DNA from: Phytophthora sp. 'mugwort'
Taxonomy: Eukaryota > Oomycota > Peronosporomycetes > Peronosporales > Peronosporaceae
DNA: 58,637 nt
Direction of reading: 5' to 3'
Assembly (NCBI GenBank): GCA_033558025.1
Contig: JAUCEF010000035.1
Coordinates: 1-58,637 of the forward strand
The notes under the pieces were generated by a model. That model searched no databases. It saw nothing but the letters and a program-made list of their open reading frames with translations, and was not told the DNA's origin. The first letter of the stretch is position 1, and each line of letters begins with the position of its first letter. This document shows, piece after piece, positions 8,722 to 16,664 of the stretch. Made by a program: the position numbers and the translations under genes.

Positions 8722-9114
8722 ATGCCACAATTCGATCAATTTTCATTTTTTAATCAAGTTTCTTGGTTTTTATTTTTTTTTTTTAATTTTTATTTTTTTA
8801 TTACTTATTTTTTTTTACCTAAAATTTGTTATAATTTAAAATTTAGAAAAAAAAAAATAATTTTTGATAATAAAAAAAAAAATCAAATTAATTTTGAAAA
8901 AAATAATATTATTTATTTTTTTAATAATTCTTATAAAACTTTTTGTTTTAATTTTGAGTTATTTATAACAAAAAAATTATCTATTTATAAAAAAAATCAA
9001 AATATTAAAATACAAAAAACTTCAATTTTTAATAAAATATTAAAACAAAAAATTAATTATATTTTAAATAAAAAATTTTTATTATTAAATAAAATTTTTA
9101 TAAGAATTAATTAA
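8722..9114 (+). CDS. atp8: ATP synthase F0 subunit 8
   Basis: Peripheral-stalk membrane subunit of the F1F0 ATP synthase, 130 residues. It begins MPQFDQFSFFNQVSWFLFFF, the usual mitochondrial Atp8 start, followed by one membrane helix to about residue 33 and a long, lysine-rich, soluble tail. It follows the rps1-like ORF after 61 bases and precedes trnK by ten. Confidence 0.93.
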   Translation: MPQFDQFSFFNQVSWFLFFFFNFYFFITYFFLPKICYNLKFRKKKIIFDNKKKNQINFEKNNIIYFFNNSYKTFCFNFELFITKKLSIYKKNQNIKIQKTSIFNKILKQKINYILNKKFLLLNKIFIRIN

Positions 9115-9124
9115 TTTTTTAAAT

Positions 9125-9197
9125 AAGTGTATAGCTCAGCTGGTAGAGCACCGGACTTTTAATCTGATGGTCTTGGGTTCAAATCCCAATACACTTA
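9125..9197 (+). tRNA. trnK(uuu): tRNA-Lys (UUU)
   Basis: Acceptor AAGTGTA/TACACTT, D arm GCTCAGCTGGTAGAGC, anticodon loop CTTTTAA. Two bases separate it from trnA. Confidence 0.95.
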
Positions 9198-9199
9198 TT

Positions 9200-9272
9200 G
9201 GGGATATATTTCAACTGGTAGAAAGTATGTTTTGCAAATATAATGTTATCGGTTCGAATCCGATTATCTCCA
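9200..9272 (+). tRNA. trnA(ugc): tRNA-Ala (UGC)
   Basis: Acceptor GGGGATA/TATCTCC, anticodon loop TTTGCAA, T arm CGGTTCGAATCCG. It lies between trnK and rps14. Confidence 0.93.
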
Positions 9273-9298
9273 TATTTATCTTTCTTAAATATAATTTT

Positions 9299-9598
9299 AT
9301 GCAAAAAAAAATTAAAAAAAATATTAAACAACGTAATTTATTTAAAAATTTTGAAAAAAATAGATTAACTTTAAAAATTCTTTCAAAAAATTTAAATATT
9401 GAAAAAAATTTAAGATGGAAATTACAACAAAAGTGGTTTTTTTTCCATCAAAATTCATCAATTACTAGAATTAAAAATGTGTGTGTTTTAACTGGACGTT
9501 CTAAAAGTATTTATCGTTTATTTAAAATATCCAGAATCCAATTACGTAAATTAGCATCAAAAGGGTTTTTACCCGGTATTTCTAAATATAGTTGGTAA
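9299..9598 (+). CDS. rps14: Ribosomal protein S14
   Basis: Small-subunit head protein, 99 residues. The C-terminal signature TGRSKSIYRLFKISRIQLRK and GFLPGISKYSW is clear. The ATG at 9299 is used; the frame is open upstream through trnA and trnK but that part is tRNA sequence. Zinc cysteines are absent, as in the long S14 type. It opens the spc-like run rps14-rps8-rpl6-rps2-rps4, with gaps of 6-8 bases. Confidence 0.96.
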   Translation: MQKKIKKNIKQRNLFKNFEKNRLTLKILSKNLNIEKNLRWKLQQKWFFFHQNSSITRIKNVCVLTGRSKSIYRLFKISRIQLRKLASKGFLPGISKYSW

Positions 9599-9605
9599 TT
9601 TAATT

Positions 9606-9986
9606 ATGATTATAACAGATACTCTTTCCAATTTATTTTCAAAAATAAAAAATGGTTATTTAGTAAAAAAATCAAAAATAGTACAACAAAAATCAAAACA
9701 AAGTATAAATATTTTAAATATCTTAATTAAAGAAGGTTTTATAAAAAGTTATAAGATAAATTCCAAAAATCAATTAGAGATTTATTTAAAATATAGAAAA
9801 AATAAAGCAGTTATTACTGAAATAAAACGTTTATCAAAACCGGGAAAACGTTTATATATTGCTAATAAGGATTTATATAAAAAAAAAACAGGATTTTATA
9901 TTCTTTCAACATCTATTGGTATTTTAACAGATTTACAAGCTAAAAAATTAAATGTTGGTGGTGAATTGATTTGTAAAATTATTTAA
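9606..9986 (+). CDS. rps8: Ribosomal protein S8
   Basis: Small-subunit body protein binding the central 16S domain, 126 residues. It starts MIITDTLSNLFSKIKNGYL and contains ILIKEGFIKSY, the turn LSKPGKRLYI and the C-terminal STSIGILTDLQAKKLNVGGE, all typical. It follows rps14 after seven bases. Confidence 0.97.
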   Translation: MIITDTLSNLFSKIKNGYLVKKSKIVQQKSKQSINILNILIKEGFIKSYKINSKNQLEIYLKYRKNKAVITEIKRLSKPGKRLYIANKDLYKKKTGFYILSTSIGILTDLQAKKLNVGGELICKII

Positions 9987-9992
9987 AAAATT

Positions 9993-10598
9993 ATGATAAA
10001 AATAATAAAAAAAAATGTTAAATTAAAAAATAAAAATTTTTTTAAAAGTTCTTTAGGAAATATTAATTTATTTTTTATTGATAAAACTTTTATTTTTCCA
10101 ACAGATTTAAAAATTTATAGTAATAATAAAATAATTTTTTTTGAAACATCTTTAGGTTTATTATCTTTAACAATAATTAATGATTTATATTTTTTTATAA
10201 AAAAAAATAAATTATTAATTATTGTTAATAAAAATAAAAAAAAAAAAAGTATTTTAAATTTATACAATAAATTAATAAAAATAAAAATAAAAGGTGTTTT
10301 ACAAGGTTTTAAAATTAATTTAATATTAAAAGGTATAGGTTTTAAAGCTTTTATTGAAAATAATACTTTAATTTTAAAATTAGGTTTTAGTCATAATATT
10401 AGAATTCCAATTCCATTAAATATTGAAATTATTAATCAAACAAATACTTTAATTTTTAGTAGTATCGATTATATTTTTTTACATCAATTTGTACATTATA
10501 TTAAAAATCATAAAAAACCTGAACCATATAAAGGAAAAGGTTTATTATTAAAAAATGAAAAAATTTTACAAAAAGAGGGAAAAAAAAGTAAAAAATAA
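9993..10598 (+). CDS. rpl6: Ribosomal protein L6
   Basis: Large-subunit protein near the factor-binding site, 201 residues. The second L6 domain is recognisable: LKGIGFKAFIENNTLILKLGFSHNI near residues 109-133 and KPEPYKGKGLL near residues 172-182. The first domain is more divergent and A+T-driven. It lies six bases upstream of rps2. Confidence 0.95.
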   Translation: MIKIIKKNVKLKNKNFFKSSLGNINLFFIDKTFIFPTDLKIYSNNKIIFFETSLGLLSLTIINDLYFFIKKNKLLIIVNKNKKKKSILNLYNKLIKIKIKGVLQGFKINLILKGIGFKAFIENNTLILKLGFSHNIRIPIPLNIEIINQTNTLIFSSIDYIFLHQFVHYIKNHKKPEPYKGKGLLLKNEKILQKEGKKSKK

Positions 10599-10604
10599 TT
10601 AAAT

Positions 10605-11198
10605 ATGATACAAAAAAAAAAAAAAAAACATAATAATATTTTATTAAATTTATTATTTAAATCAAAAAATATGTATGGAGAATCTTTAATAGATACAAAT
10701 AAAGAATTATTATCTTTTATATTTGGAAGTAGACATGATTATACTATAATTAATTTAAAAAATGTTTCATTTTTTTTAAAACGTATATTTAATTTAACTA
10801 AAATTATATTAAAAAAAAATGAAAAAATTTTAATAATAGGGAATGATAATGAAATTAAATTTTTATTAACTACATCTTTTATAAAAAAAAATCCAAATAT
10901 CATTTTTTTTACAAAAGAATGGGTAAATGGTTTAATTACTAATAAAATTATGAATACAACATTTAATAAGATAATTAATTATTTATTAAAAGAAAATGAA
11001 ATTAAATTAATTTTAGTTATAAAAAGTTCTGTAAAAGATACTTTTTTAAATCAAGAACTTTCTGTTTTAAAAATTCCTACTATTTCATTAGTAAATACAA
11101 GTCAAACTATACAAAATATTAATTATCCTGTAGTAATGAATTCTAAAAATATTCAATCAATATATACTTTAATGTATTTATTACGTAAAATATTTTAA
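10605..11198 (+). CDS. rps2: Ribosomal protein S2
   Basis: Small-subunit protein at the neck, 197 residues, shorter than the ~240 of bacteria. Recognisable parts are the central FFTKEWVNGLITN (bacterial ...W..G.LTN), and the C-terminal ELSVLKIPTISLVNTSQ and INYPVVMNSKNIQSI corresponding to the conserved I(D/N)YP(I/V)..N block. Its start contains an A-rich tract (MIQKKKKK). Confidence 0.93.
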   Translation: MIQKKKKKHNNILLNLLFKSKNMYGESLIDTNKELLSFIFGSRHDYTIINLKNVSFFLKRIFNLTKIILKKNEKILIIGNDNEIKFLLTTSFIKKNPNIIFFTKEWVNGLITNKIMNTTFNKIINYLLKENEIKLILVIKSSVKDTFLNQELSVLKIPTISLVNTSQTIQNINYPVVMNSKNIQSIYTLMYLLRKIF

Positions 11199-11206
11199 TA
11201 AATAAG

Positions 11207-11668
11207 ATGAATAAATTAAGACCGAGAAATAAAATATGTTTTCAAAATAATAGGAACATACATAAAAATTTAAACTTATTAAAATTAAAATCAAAAAAAT
11301 GGAATTTATTTAAAAAAAAATTAAGATATCGAAAAGAAATAAAACCTGAAAAACGTAAAAAATTTTTTCAAAAAAGATTATTTGAAAAACAACAATTTCG
11401 GAATTTTTATGGATGTATTCATGAATATCAATTAAAAAATTTATTTCAAAAATTATTAAAAAAAGATAATAAAATAAATATCTTTAAAAAATTTGTAATT
11501 TTATTAGAAAGTCGCTTAGATATAAATCTTGTAAGATTAAAATTAGTTAAAACTATTTTTCAAGCAAAACAATTAATTAATCATAAAAAAATTAAGGTTA
11601 ATAATAAAATTATAAGTAAATCTAATTTTATATTACATAAAGGTGATATTATTCATATTATTAAATAA
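11207..11668 (+). CDS. rps4: Ribosomal protein S4 (N-terminal and S4 domains only)
   Basis: Primary 16S-binding protein of the small subunit, 153 residues. The N-terminal half contains KNFYGC-like FRNFYGCIHEYQLKNLFQK. The S4 RNA-binding domain follows: LESRLDINLVRLKLVKTIFQAKQLINHKKIKVNN with a final HKGDIIHII. It stops right after the S4 domain, whereas many mitochondrial S4 proteins have a further C-terminal segment. That segment appears to be encoded in the next ORF, which starts two bases after this stop codon in another frame. Confidence 0.95.
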   Translation: MNKLRPRNKICFQNNRNIHKNLNLLKLKSKKWNLFKKKLRYRKEIKPEKRKKFFQKRLFEKQQFRNFYGCIHEYQLKNLFQKLLKKDNKINIFKKFVILLESRLDINLVRLKLVKTIFQAKQLINHKKIKVNNKIISKSNFILHKGDIIHIIK

Positions 11669-11670
11669 AT

Positions 11671-12423
11671 ATGCAAAAGGATAATAAAAATTTTCAAAGA
11701 AATAAAAATTCTCAAAAAAACGAGGGTTTTCAAAAAAATAGAAATTCTCAAAAAAACGAAGGTTTTCAAAAAAATAGAAATTTTCAAAAAAATAAAAATT
11801 CTCAAAAAAACGAAGATTTTCAAAGAACTAGAAATTTTCAAAAAAACGAAGATTTTCAAAGAACTAGAAATTTTCAAAAAAATGAAGGTTTTCAAAGAAC
11901 TAGAAATTTTCAAAAAAATGAAGGTTTTCAAAAAAATAGAAATTTTCAAAAAAATGAAGGTTTTCAAAAAAATAGAAATTTTCAAAAAAATGAAGGTTTT
12001 CAAAAAAATAGAAATTTTCAAAAAAATAGAAATTTTCAAAAAAATGAAGGTTTTCAAAAAAATAGAAATTTTCAAAAAAATGAAGGTTTTCAAAGAACTA
12101 GAAATTTTCAAAAAAATAATAGTTTGAAAGGAGATAAAAAATTTTATAAACAGCATTTTAATCAAGAAAAGAATAAATATTCTTCTTCTTATAAACGTTA
12201 TAATAAATATCCTTATCAAAAAAATAACAAATATTCTTATAAAAATAATATTTATTATATTTTAGGTGAAAAAAAACCATCAAAACCTTTAATAACTTCT
12301 TATTTACATAGAAATAAAAAAATAAAAACAGGTATGTTTTTTAAAGAACCTTCTTATAAAACAATTTTATATCCTTTTCATTTAAATTTAAAATTAATTA
12401 ATGAATATTTGAAAAAAAAATAA
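11671..12423 (+). CDS. Repeat-rich ORF250 with an Rps4-like C-terminal segment
   Basis: A 250-residue frame beginning two bases after the rps4 stop. Residues 8-151 are 24 six-residue units of the type FQKNRN/FQKNEG/FQRTRN; residues 152-197 are basic and Tyr/Asn-rich. The last ~45 residues (SYLHRNKKIKTGMFF, KEPSYKTILYPFHL, NLKLINEYL) resemble the C-terminal end of plant mitochondrial Rps4 (HYLEVN.RTPKAVVFY.P.IGHIPHDIRLKDLNLLL type). My reading is that the rps4 tail has become a separate gene with an expanded linker. The alignment is by eye and weak at single residues. An alternative is one rps4 gene interrupted by a frameshift at the TAA. Confidence 0.7.
   Translation: MQKDNKNFQRNKNSQKNEGFQKNRNSQKNEGFQKNRNFQKNKNSQKNEDFQRTRNFQKNEDFQRTRNFQKNEGFQRTRNFQKNEGFQKNRNFQKNEGFQKNRNFQKNEGFQKNRNFQKNRNFQKNEGFQKNRNFQKNEGFQRTRNFQKNNSLKGDKKFYKQHFNQEKNKYSSSYKRYNKYPYQKNNKYSYKNNIYYILGEKKPSKPLITSYLHRNKKIKTGMFFKEPSYKTILYPFHLNLKLINEYLKKK
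11692..12123 (+). repeat. 24 tandem 18-bp coding repeats in ORF250
   Basis: The units are 18 bp, often alternating as 36-bp pairs (FQKNEG then FQKNRN). They are near-identical at DNA level in the middle (11880-12060) and more divergent at the 5' end, which suggests recent expansion by slippage or unequal crossover. Because the period is a multiple of three, other frames also stay open through it. Confidence 0.95.
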
Positions 12424-12427
12424 AAAT

Positions 12428-12449
12428 TTAAACCATTTATATGGTTTAA
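12428..12449 (+). terminator. Hairpin between ORF250 and rrnL
   Basis: TTAAACCAT, loop TTAT, ATGGTTTAA: a perfect 9-bp stem four bases after the ORF250 stop and just before the large rRNA. It may mark RNA 3'-end formation or processing; function is inferred. Confidence 0.5.
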
Positions 12450-12452
12450 GTA

Positions 12453-14047
12453 TAAATAATAATAAAAGCATTAAGTGGATGCCTTGGCATTAATTTGATT
12501 TTTAGGACGTAAAAAATGCGAAAAGTTTTATTAAATAATATTTTATTTTGAAATAAAAATTTCCTAAAGAAAACTTTTTTTTTGTGAAAATTTTAAAAAC
12601 AGTGAATTGAAATATCTAAGTAACTGTTAAAAAAATCAAACGAGATTCCGTTAGTAATGACGAGTGAAAATGGAAATTAGGTTTATAAAAATAAAAAAAT
12701 ATTTGAAAAATTTTGAAAAATTTACTTAAAAAGGTGAAAGTCCTGTAGAATAATAATTGTTTTTATAATAGTAAAAAGGGTTATGTGTAAGCCTTTTTGA
12801 ATATTGGGGAACCACCCTCAAAACCTTTTAAAAATTAATGATCGATAGTGGACAAGTACTGTAAAGGAAAGGTGAAAAAGAACTTTTGAGTTTGAAATAA
12901 TTCTGAAACTTAATGTTAACAATCAATTGAAACTTTTTTAAAAAGTAACAGTGTACCTTTTGCATAATGGGCCAGCAAGTTTATTTTTATAGCAAGCTTA
13001 ATTTAATAAAGTAGGCGTAGATAAATCAAGTTTTAAAAAGCTTTTTAGTTATATAAATAAGACCCGAAACTGAGTGATCTAACCATGAACAGATTGAAAA
13101 ATAGGTAAAACTATTTGAAGGATCGAACTCACATATGTGGCAAAATATGGAGATGATTTGTGGTTAGGAGTGAAAGGCTAATCAAACTCAGAGATAGCTG
13201 GTTTTCCGCGAAATCTATTGAAGTAGAGCATTTAAAATCTTTTTTTGGGGTAGAGCACTCATTGAGCTAGGGGGTGTAAAAACTTACTGAATTCTTGGAA
13301 ACTCCGAATACAAAAAAAAGTAATTTAAATAGACAGACATTAGGCGCTAAGGTCTTTTGTCAAAAGGGAAACAGCCCAGATTGATCGCTAAGGTCTCTAA
13401 ATAATATTCTAAGTGAAAAAGGAAGTGAAAAAATGATTACAACCCATAGGTAGGCTTGGAAGCAGCCATCCTTTAAAGAAAGCGTAATAGCTCATTGGTC
13501 TAGTTTTTTTGCGCCTAAAATGTATCGAGACTTAAGAAATTTACCGAAGCGGCAAGTTTTATTTTTAATAAAACGGTAGCGGAACATTCTGTATGTTAAT
13601 AAAGATATATTGTGAAATATGTTGAAGATATCAGAAAAGAAAATGCTGGCATTAGTAACAAAAAATAACGAATATAAATCGTTATCACCGTAAATCCAAG
13701 GGTTTCTATGTTAAGATGTATTACATAGAGTGAAACGGCCCCTAAGAAAGATTTGACGAAAGCAGATTTTGATGGGATAATTTTTAAATTAAATTTTTTT
13801 AAAAAAGTGACAAAAATTTTTAATTTTTCAGGAAATAGCTTTTTTAATTAAAAACCGTACCCTAAACCGACACAGGTGGATAGGTCGAGTAGACTAAGGT
13901 GAATGAGAGAACTATATTGAAGGAACTCGGCAAAATGACTTTGTAACTTCGGGATAAAAAGTACCTAATTATTTTTAATAATTAGGTGTCACAAAATAGG
14001 GGGTTGCGACTGTTTAATAAAAACTTAGGACTCTGCTAAATGGTAAC

Positions 14048-14085
<38 letters not shown>

Positions 14086-14143
14086 ATTAAAAGGAAATGT
14101 TTGCGCATTAAATGGAAGTCCCAGTAAACGGCGGCCGTAACTC

Positions 14144-14200
<57 letters not shown>

Positions 14201-14636
14201 TGTAACGACATCCCCGCTGTCTCCAATATAGACTCAGTGAATTTGAATTATCCGTGAAGATGCGGATTTTCTATAGTTAGACGGAAAGACCCCGTGAACC
14301 TTTACTACATCTTTATATTGTTATTTTATCTAATATGTGTAGTATAAGTGGTAATCTTTTAAACCTTTACGCTAGTAAATTGTATAGATATTCTTGAAAT
14401 ACCACTCTTATTAAAATAAATAACTAATATTTTTTAAATAGACATTGTATGGTTGGTAGTTTGACTGGGGCGGTCACCTCCTAAAGAGTAACGGAGGTGT
14501 ACAAAGGTAAGCTCAAATTGGATAATATTATCAATTGTAGAGCATAATGGTAAAAGCTTGCTTGACTGTAAGATAGACATATCAAACAGGGACGAAAGTC
14601 GGTCATAGTGATCCGATAATTCTTTGTGGAAAGATT

Positions 14637-14679
<43 letters not shown>

Positions 14680-14757
14680 GACTCCTAAGAGCTCCTATCG
14701 ACGGAGTCGTTTGGCACCTCGATGTCGACTCATCACATCCTGGAGCTGAAGAAGGTT

Positions 14758-14797
<40 letters not shown>

Positions 14798-15095
14798 TTG
14801 GGTTTAGAACGTCGTGAGACAGTTTGGTTCCTATCTTCTATAGATATTTTGAAAAATGCAAGAATCTAACTCTAGTACGAGAGGACCGAGAAGGGTAAAT
14901 CTCTGGTGTATCGGTTGTTGAGAGGCATAGCCGAGTAGCTAAATTTATTTTGGATAATTACTGAAAGCATCTAAGTAAGAAACCATTCTTAAAAATTTTT
15001 CATATAAAAACTGTAAAAGATGATTACATTAATAGGTTTTAAGTATAAGTATTGTAAAATATTTAGCTTAAAAATACTAAAAGTTTTAAAAATTA
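12453..15095 (+). rRNA. rrnL: Large subunit (23S-like) ribosomal RNA
   Basis: The 5' end is set by AAGTGGATGCCTTGGCAT, matching the start of bacterial 23S. Conserved landmarks include GATAGCTGGTTTTCCGCGAA near 13193, GGACTCTGCTAAATGG near 14030, GACGGTCCTAAGGTAGCGAA near 14146, the peptidyl-transferase ring CCGGGGATAACAGGCTGATG near 14661 and the sarcin-ricin loop CTCTAGTACGAGAGGACCG near 14871. No intron interrupts these blocks. The 3' end is estimated from the terminal-helix region near TTAGCTTAAAAATACTAAAAG. Confidence 0.97.
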
Positions 15096-15107
15096 AAATA
15101 TAATTAT

Positions 15108-15179
15108 TTCTTTGTAGCTCAACGGTAGAGCAAATGGCTGTTAACCATTAGGTTGTAGGTTCAAATCCTATCAAAGAAG
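15108..15179 (+). tRNA. trnN(guu): tRNA-Asn (GUU)
   Basis: Acceptor TTCTTTG/CAAAGAA, anticodon loop CTGTTAA. First of five tRNAs between rrnL and rpl14. Confidence 0.94.
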
Positions 15180-15191
15180 TTTTATATTTTA

Positions 15192-15280
15192 GGTCGAATA
15201 GCCAAGTCAGGTTTAAGGCAGTAGTTTGCTAAACTATCAGTTAATTTATTAACTCGTGGGTTCAAATCCCACTTCGACTT
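15192..15280 (+). tRNA. trnS(gcu): tRNA-Ser (GCU)
   Basis: Acceptor GGTCGAA/TTCGACT, anticodon loop TTGCTAA, extended variable arm with TTAATTTATTAA. It reads AGY codons. Confidence 0.92.
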
Positions 15281-15304
15281 ATTTTATTAATAAAGTATTA
15301 ATAA

Positions 15305-15376
15305 GATGATGTAGTTTAATGGTAGAGCGTGGGAATCATAATCCTAATGTTGTAGGTTCAAATCCTACCATCATTA
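15305..15376 (+). tRNA. trnM(cau): tRNA-Met (CAU), elongator type
   Basis: Acceptor GATGATG/CATCATT, D arm GTTTAATGGTAGAGC, anticodon loop ATCATAA. Assigned as elongator because the CAU gene at 15482 has initiator-like features. Confidence 0.8.
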
Positions 15377-15388
15377 ATTATCTTTAAA

Positions 15389-15463
15389 CGGAAGGTAGCA
15401 TAGTCTGGCTAATGCGTCTGTTTTGGGAACAGAAGATCAAAGGTTCAAATCCTTTTCTTCCGA
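15389..15463 (+). tRNA. trnP(ugg): tRNA-Pro (UGG)
   Basis: Acceptor CGGAAGG/TCTTCCG, anticodon stem CTGTT/AACAG closing loop TTTGGGA. Twelve bases downstream of trnM. Confidence 0.94.
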
Positions 15464-15481
15464 AAAAGGAAGAAAATATAA

Positions 15482-15553
15482 GATGAGATAGAGTAATAGG
15501 TAACTTATCAGGCTCATAATCTGAAGATGTAGGTTCAAATCCTACTCTCATCA
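15482..15553 (+). tRNA. trnfM(cau): tRNA-fMet (CAU), initiator type
   Basis: Acceptor GATGAGA/TCTCATC, anticodon arm TCAGGCTCATAATCTGA. The D-arm region TAGAGTAATAGGTAACT and the anticodon arm closely resemble plant mitochondrial initiator tRNA. A paired first base pair is unlike bacterial initiators, so the label rests on overall similarity. Confidence 0.82.
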
Positions 15554-15575
15554 TTTTAAAATTAATATATAATTT

Positions 15576-15947
15576 ATGATTCAAATTCAAACTAAATTAA
15601 AAGTAAATGATAATAGTGGTATTAAAATAGGACAATGTATAAAAATTTATAAAAAAAAAATTGGAAAAATTGGGGATACAATTTTAATTTCTGCTAAAAA
15701 ATTACGTTTAAATCAAAAAAAAAAAATTAAAATAATTAAAGGAGATTTATTTAAAGCTTTAATTATACATACAACATATCAAAAAAAAAGTACAATAGGT
15801 AATATAATAAAATTTGATAAAAATTGTATAATTATTTTAAATAATCAAAATAAACCCCTAGGAACACGTATATTTGGTCCGATTACTTCTGAATTTCGGA
15901 AGAAAAAAAATTTCAAAATATTAGCATTAGCTTCAAATATTTTATAA
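15576..15947 (+). CDS. rpl14: Ribosomal protein L14
   Basis: Large-subunit protein at the subunit interface, 123 residues, full length for the family. It starts MIQIQTKLKVNDNSGIK and contains GDLFKALIIHT and the C-terminal LGTRIFGPITSEFR. Located after the tRNA block and 6 bases before rpl5, as in the bacterial spc operon order L14-(L24)-L5. Confidence 0.97.
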   Translation: MIQIQTKLKVNDNSGIKIGQCIKIYKKKIGKIGDTILISAKKLRLNQKKKIKIIKGDLFKALIIHTTYQKKSTIGNIIKFDKNCIIILNNQNKPLGTRIFGPITSEFRKKKNFKILALASNIL

Positions 15948-15953
15948 AAATAT

Positions 15954-16479
15954 ATGAAAAAAAATTTACAAATCCATTATCAAAATATTACTATATACGA
16001 TCTTTTAACAAAATTAAATTTTAAAAATATTTGAAATACCTAAAATAAGTAAAATATGTTTAAATATTGGTTTTAAAAACGCTAATATTGAAAAAAAAAA
16101 ATTAATTAATATAATTTTACTTTTAAAATTAATAACAAATCAAAAACCTATAATAACAAAATCAAAAAAAAATAATATTTTTTTAAAAATCAAAAAAAAT
16201 TCAATTATAGGTTGTAAAATAACTTTAAGAAAAAAAAATATTTTTAATTTTTTAGAAAAAATTTTGATTTTTCTTTTTCAAAATTTAACTAAAATAAATT
16301 TTAATTTTAAAAATCAAAATATTTTAAATTTTCAAATTCGAAATATTTTAGATTTTTTTGAATTAAAAACTGAATTTTTAAAATTCAAAGATATACCTCC
16401 AATAGATGTTTCTATTCATACAAATGCAAAAAATCATTATGAATTATTTTTATTATTAAATTCACTATTTTTATTATAA
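15954..16479 (+). CDS. rpl5: Ribosomal protein L5 with an internal frameshift
   Basis: Large-subunit central-protuberance protein, about 175 residues when both frames are considered. The first frame starts at ATG 15954 (MKKNLQIHYQNITIYDLL) and stops at TGA 16032-16034. The L5 core continues in the next frame from GAA at 16033: EIPKISKICLNIGF, then GCKITLR, and the C-terminal DIPPIDVSIHTNAKNHYE. The break lies in TATTTGAAATA; one surplus T would explain it. It could be a sequencing error, programmed shifting, or a real mutation. Downstream codons remain free of stops for ~150 codons, so loss of function is not old. Confidence 0.88.
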
Positions 16480-16492
16480 AAATAATTTATTA

Positions 16493-16564
16493 GCAAAAAT
16501 AGCTCAATGGTAGAGTATAACCTTGCCAAGGTTAATGTTGAGGGTTCAAATCCCTTTTTTTGCT
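16493..16564 (+). tRNA. trnG(gcc): tRNA-Gly (GCC)
   Basis: Acceptor GCAAAAA/TTTTTGC, D arm GCTCAATGGTAGAGT, anticodon loop TTGCCAA. Confidence 0.94.
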
Positions 16565-16570
16565 TAATTC

Positions 16571-16647
16571 AAATAAATGTACCCAAAGGCAGTATTTGGT
16601 ATTTCCATTTTTTAATTAGGGAATAATATTAGTATTGACATTTATTT
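16571..16647 (+). ncRNA. Candidate structured small RNA (three-way junction)
   Basis: AAATAAATGT at 16571-16580 pairs perfectly with ACATTTATTT at 16638-16647. Inside are two hairpins: CCAAA/TTTGG around the loop GGCAGTA, and TATTTCC/GGGAATA around a 12-base loop. This gives a compact 77-base fold between trnG and orf176. It is far shorter than a normal 5S rRNA (~115 nt) and I cannot assign it; a reduced structural RNA or a processing signal are both possible. Confidence 0.35.
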
Positions 16648-16664
16648 ACTTCTTTATAAAAATT

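Noticed and set aside
9167..9298. Upstream extension of rps14 (and similar extensions of rps12, nad3, nad4)
   Set aside because: The extra codons lie within tRNA genes (trnK/trnA, trnV, trnD, trnH), and an ATG matching the family start lies just downstream.
11653..12219. 188-codon minus-strand frame and an 81-codon plus frame (11882-12127) in the rps4/ORF250 region
   Set aside because: Both are by-products of an 18-bp repeat, which keeps several frames open. The proteins are monotonous (IFLKISIF.../KVFKKIEIF...) and have no unique part, unlike ORF250.
12453..15095. Intron or fragmentation in rrnL
   Set aside because: The usual insertion sites (peptidyl-transferase loop, the GACGGTCCTAAGGTAGCG region) are continuous and all core blocks are in order.
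15384..15590. 68-codon minus-strand frame over trnP and trnfM
   Set aside because: It is antisense to two well-folded tRNAs; apparent protein motifs come from T-arm sequence.
16032..16034. TGA in rpl5 read as Trp or selenocysteine
   Set aside because: Readthrough in the same frame soon meets further stops and loses L5 similarity; the L5 core continues in another frame. trnW has a CCA anticodon and TGG is used for Trp elsewhere.
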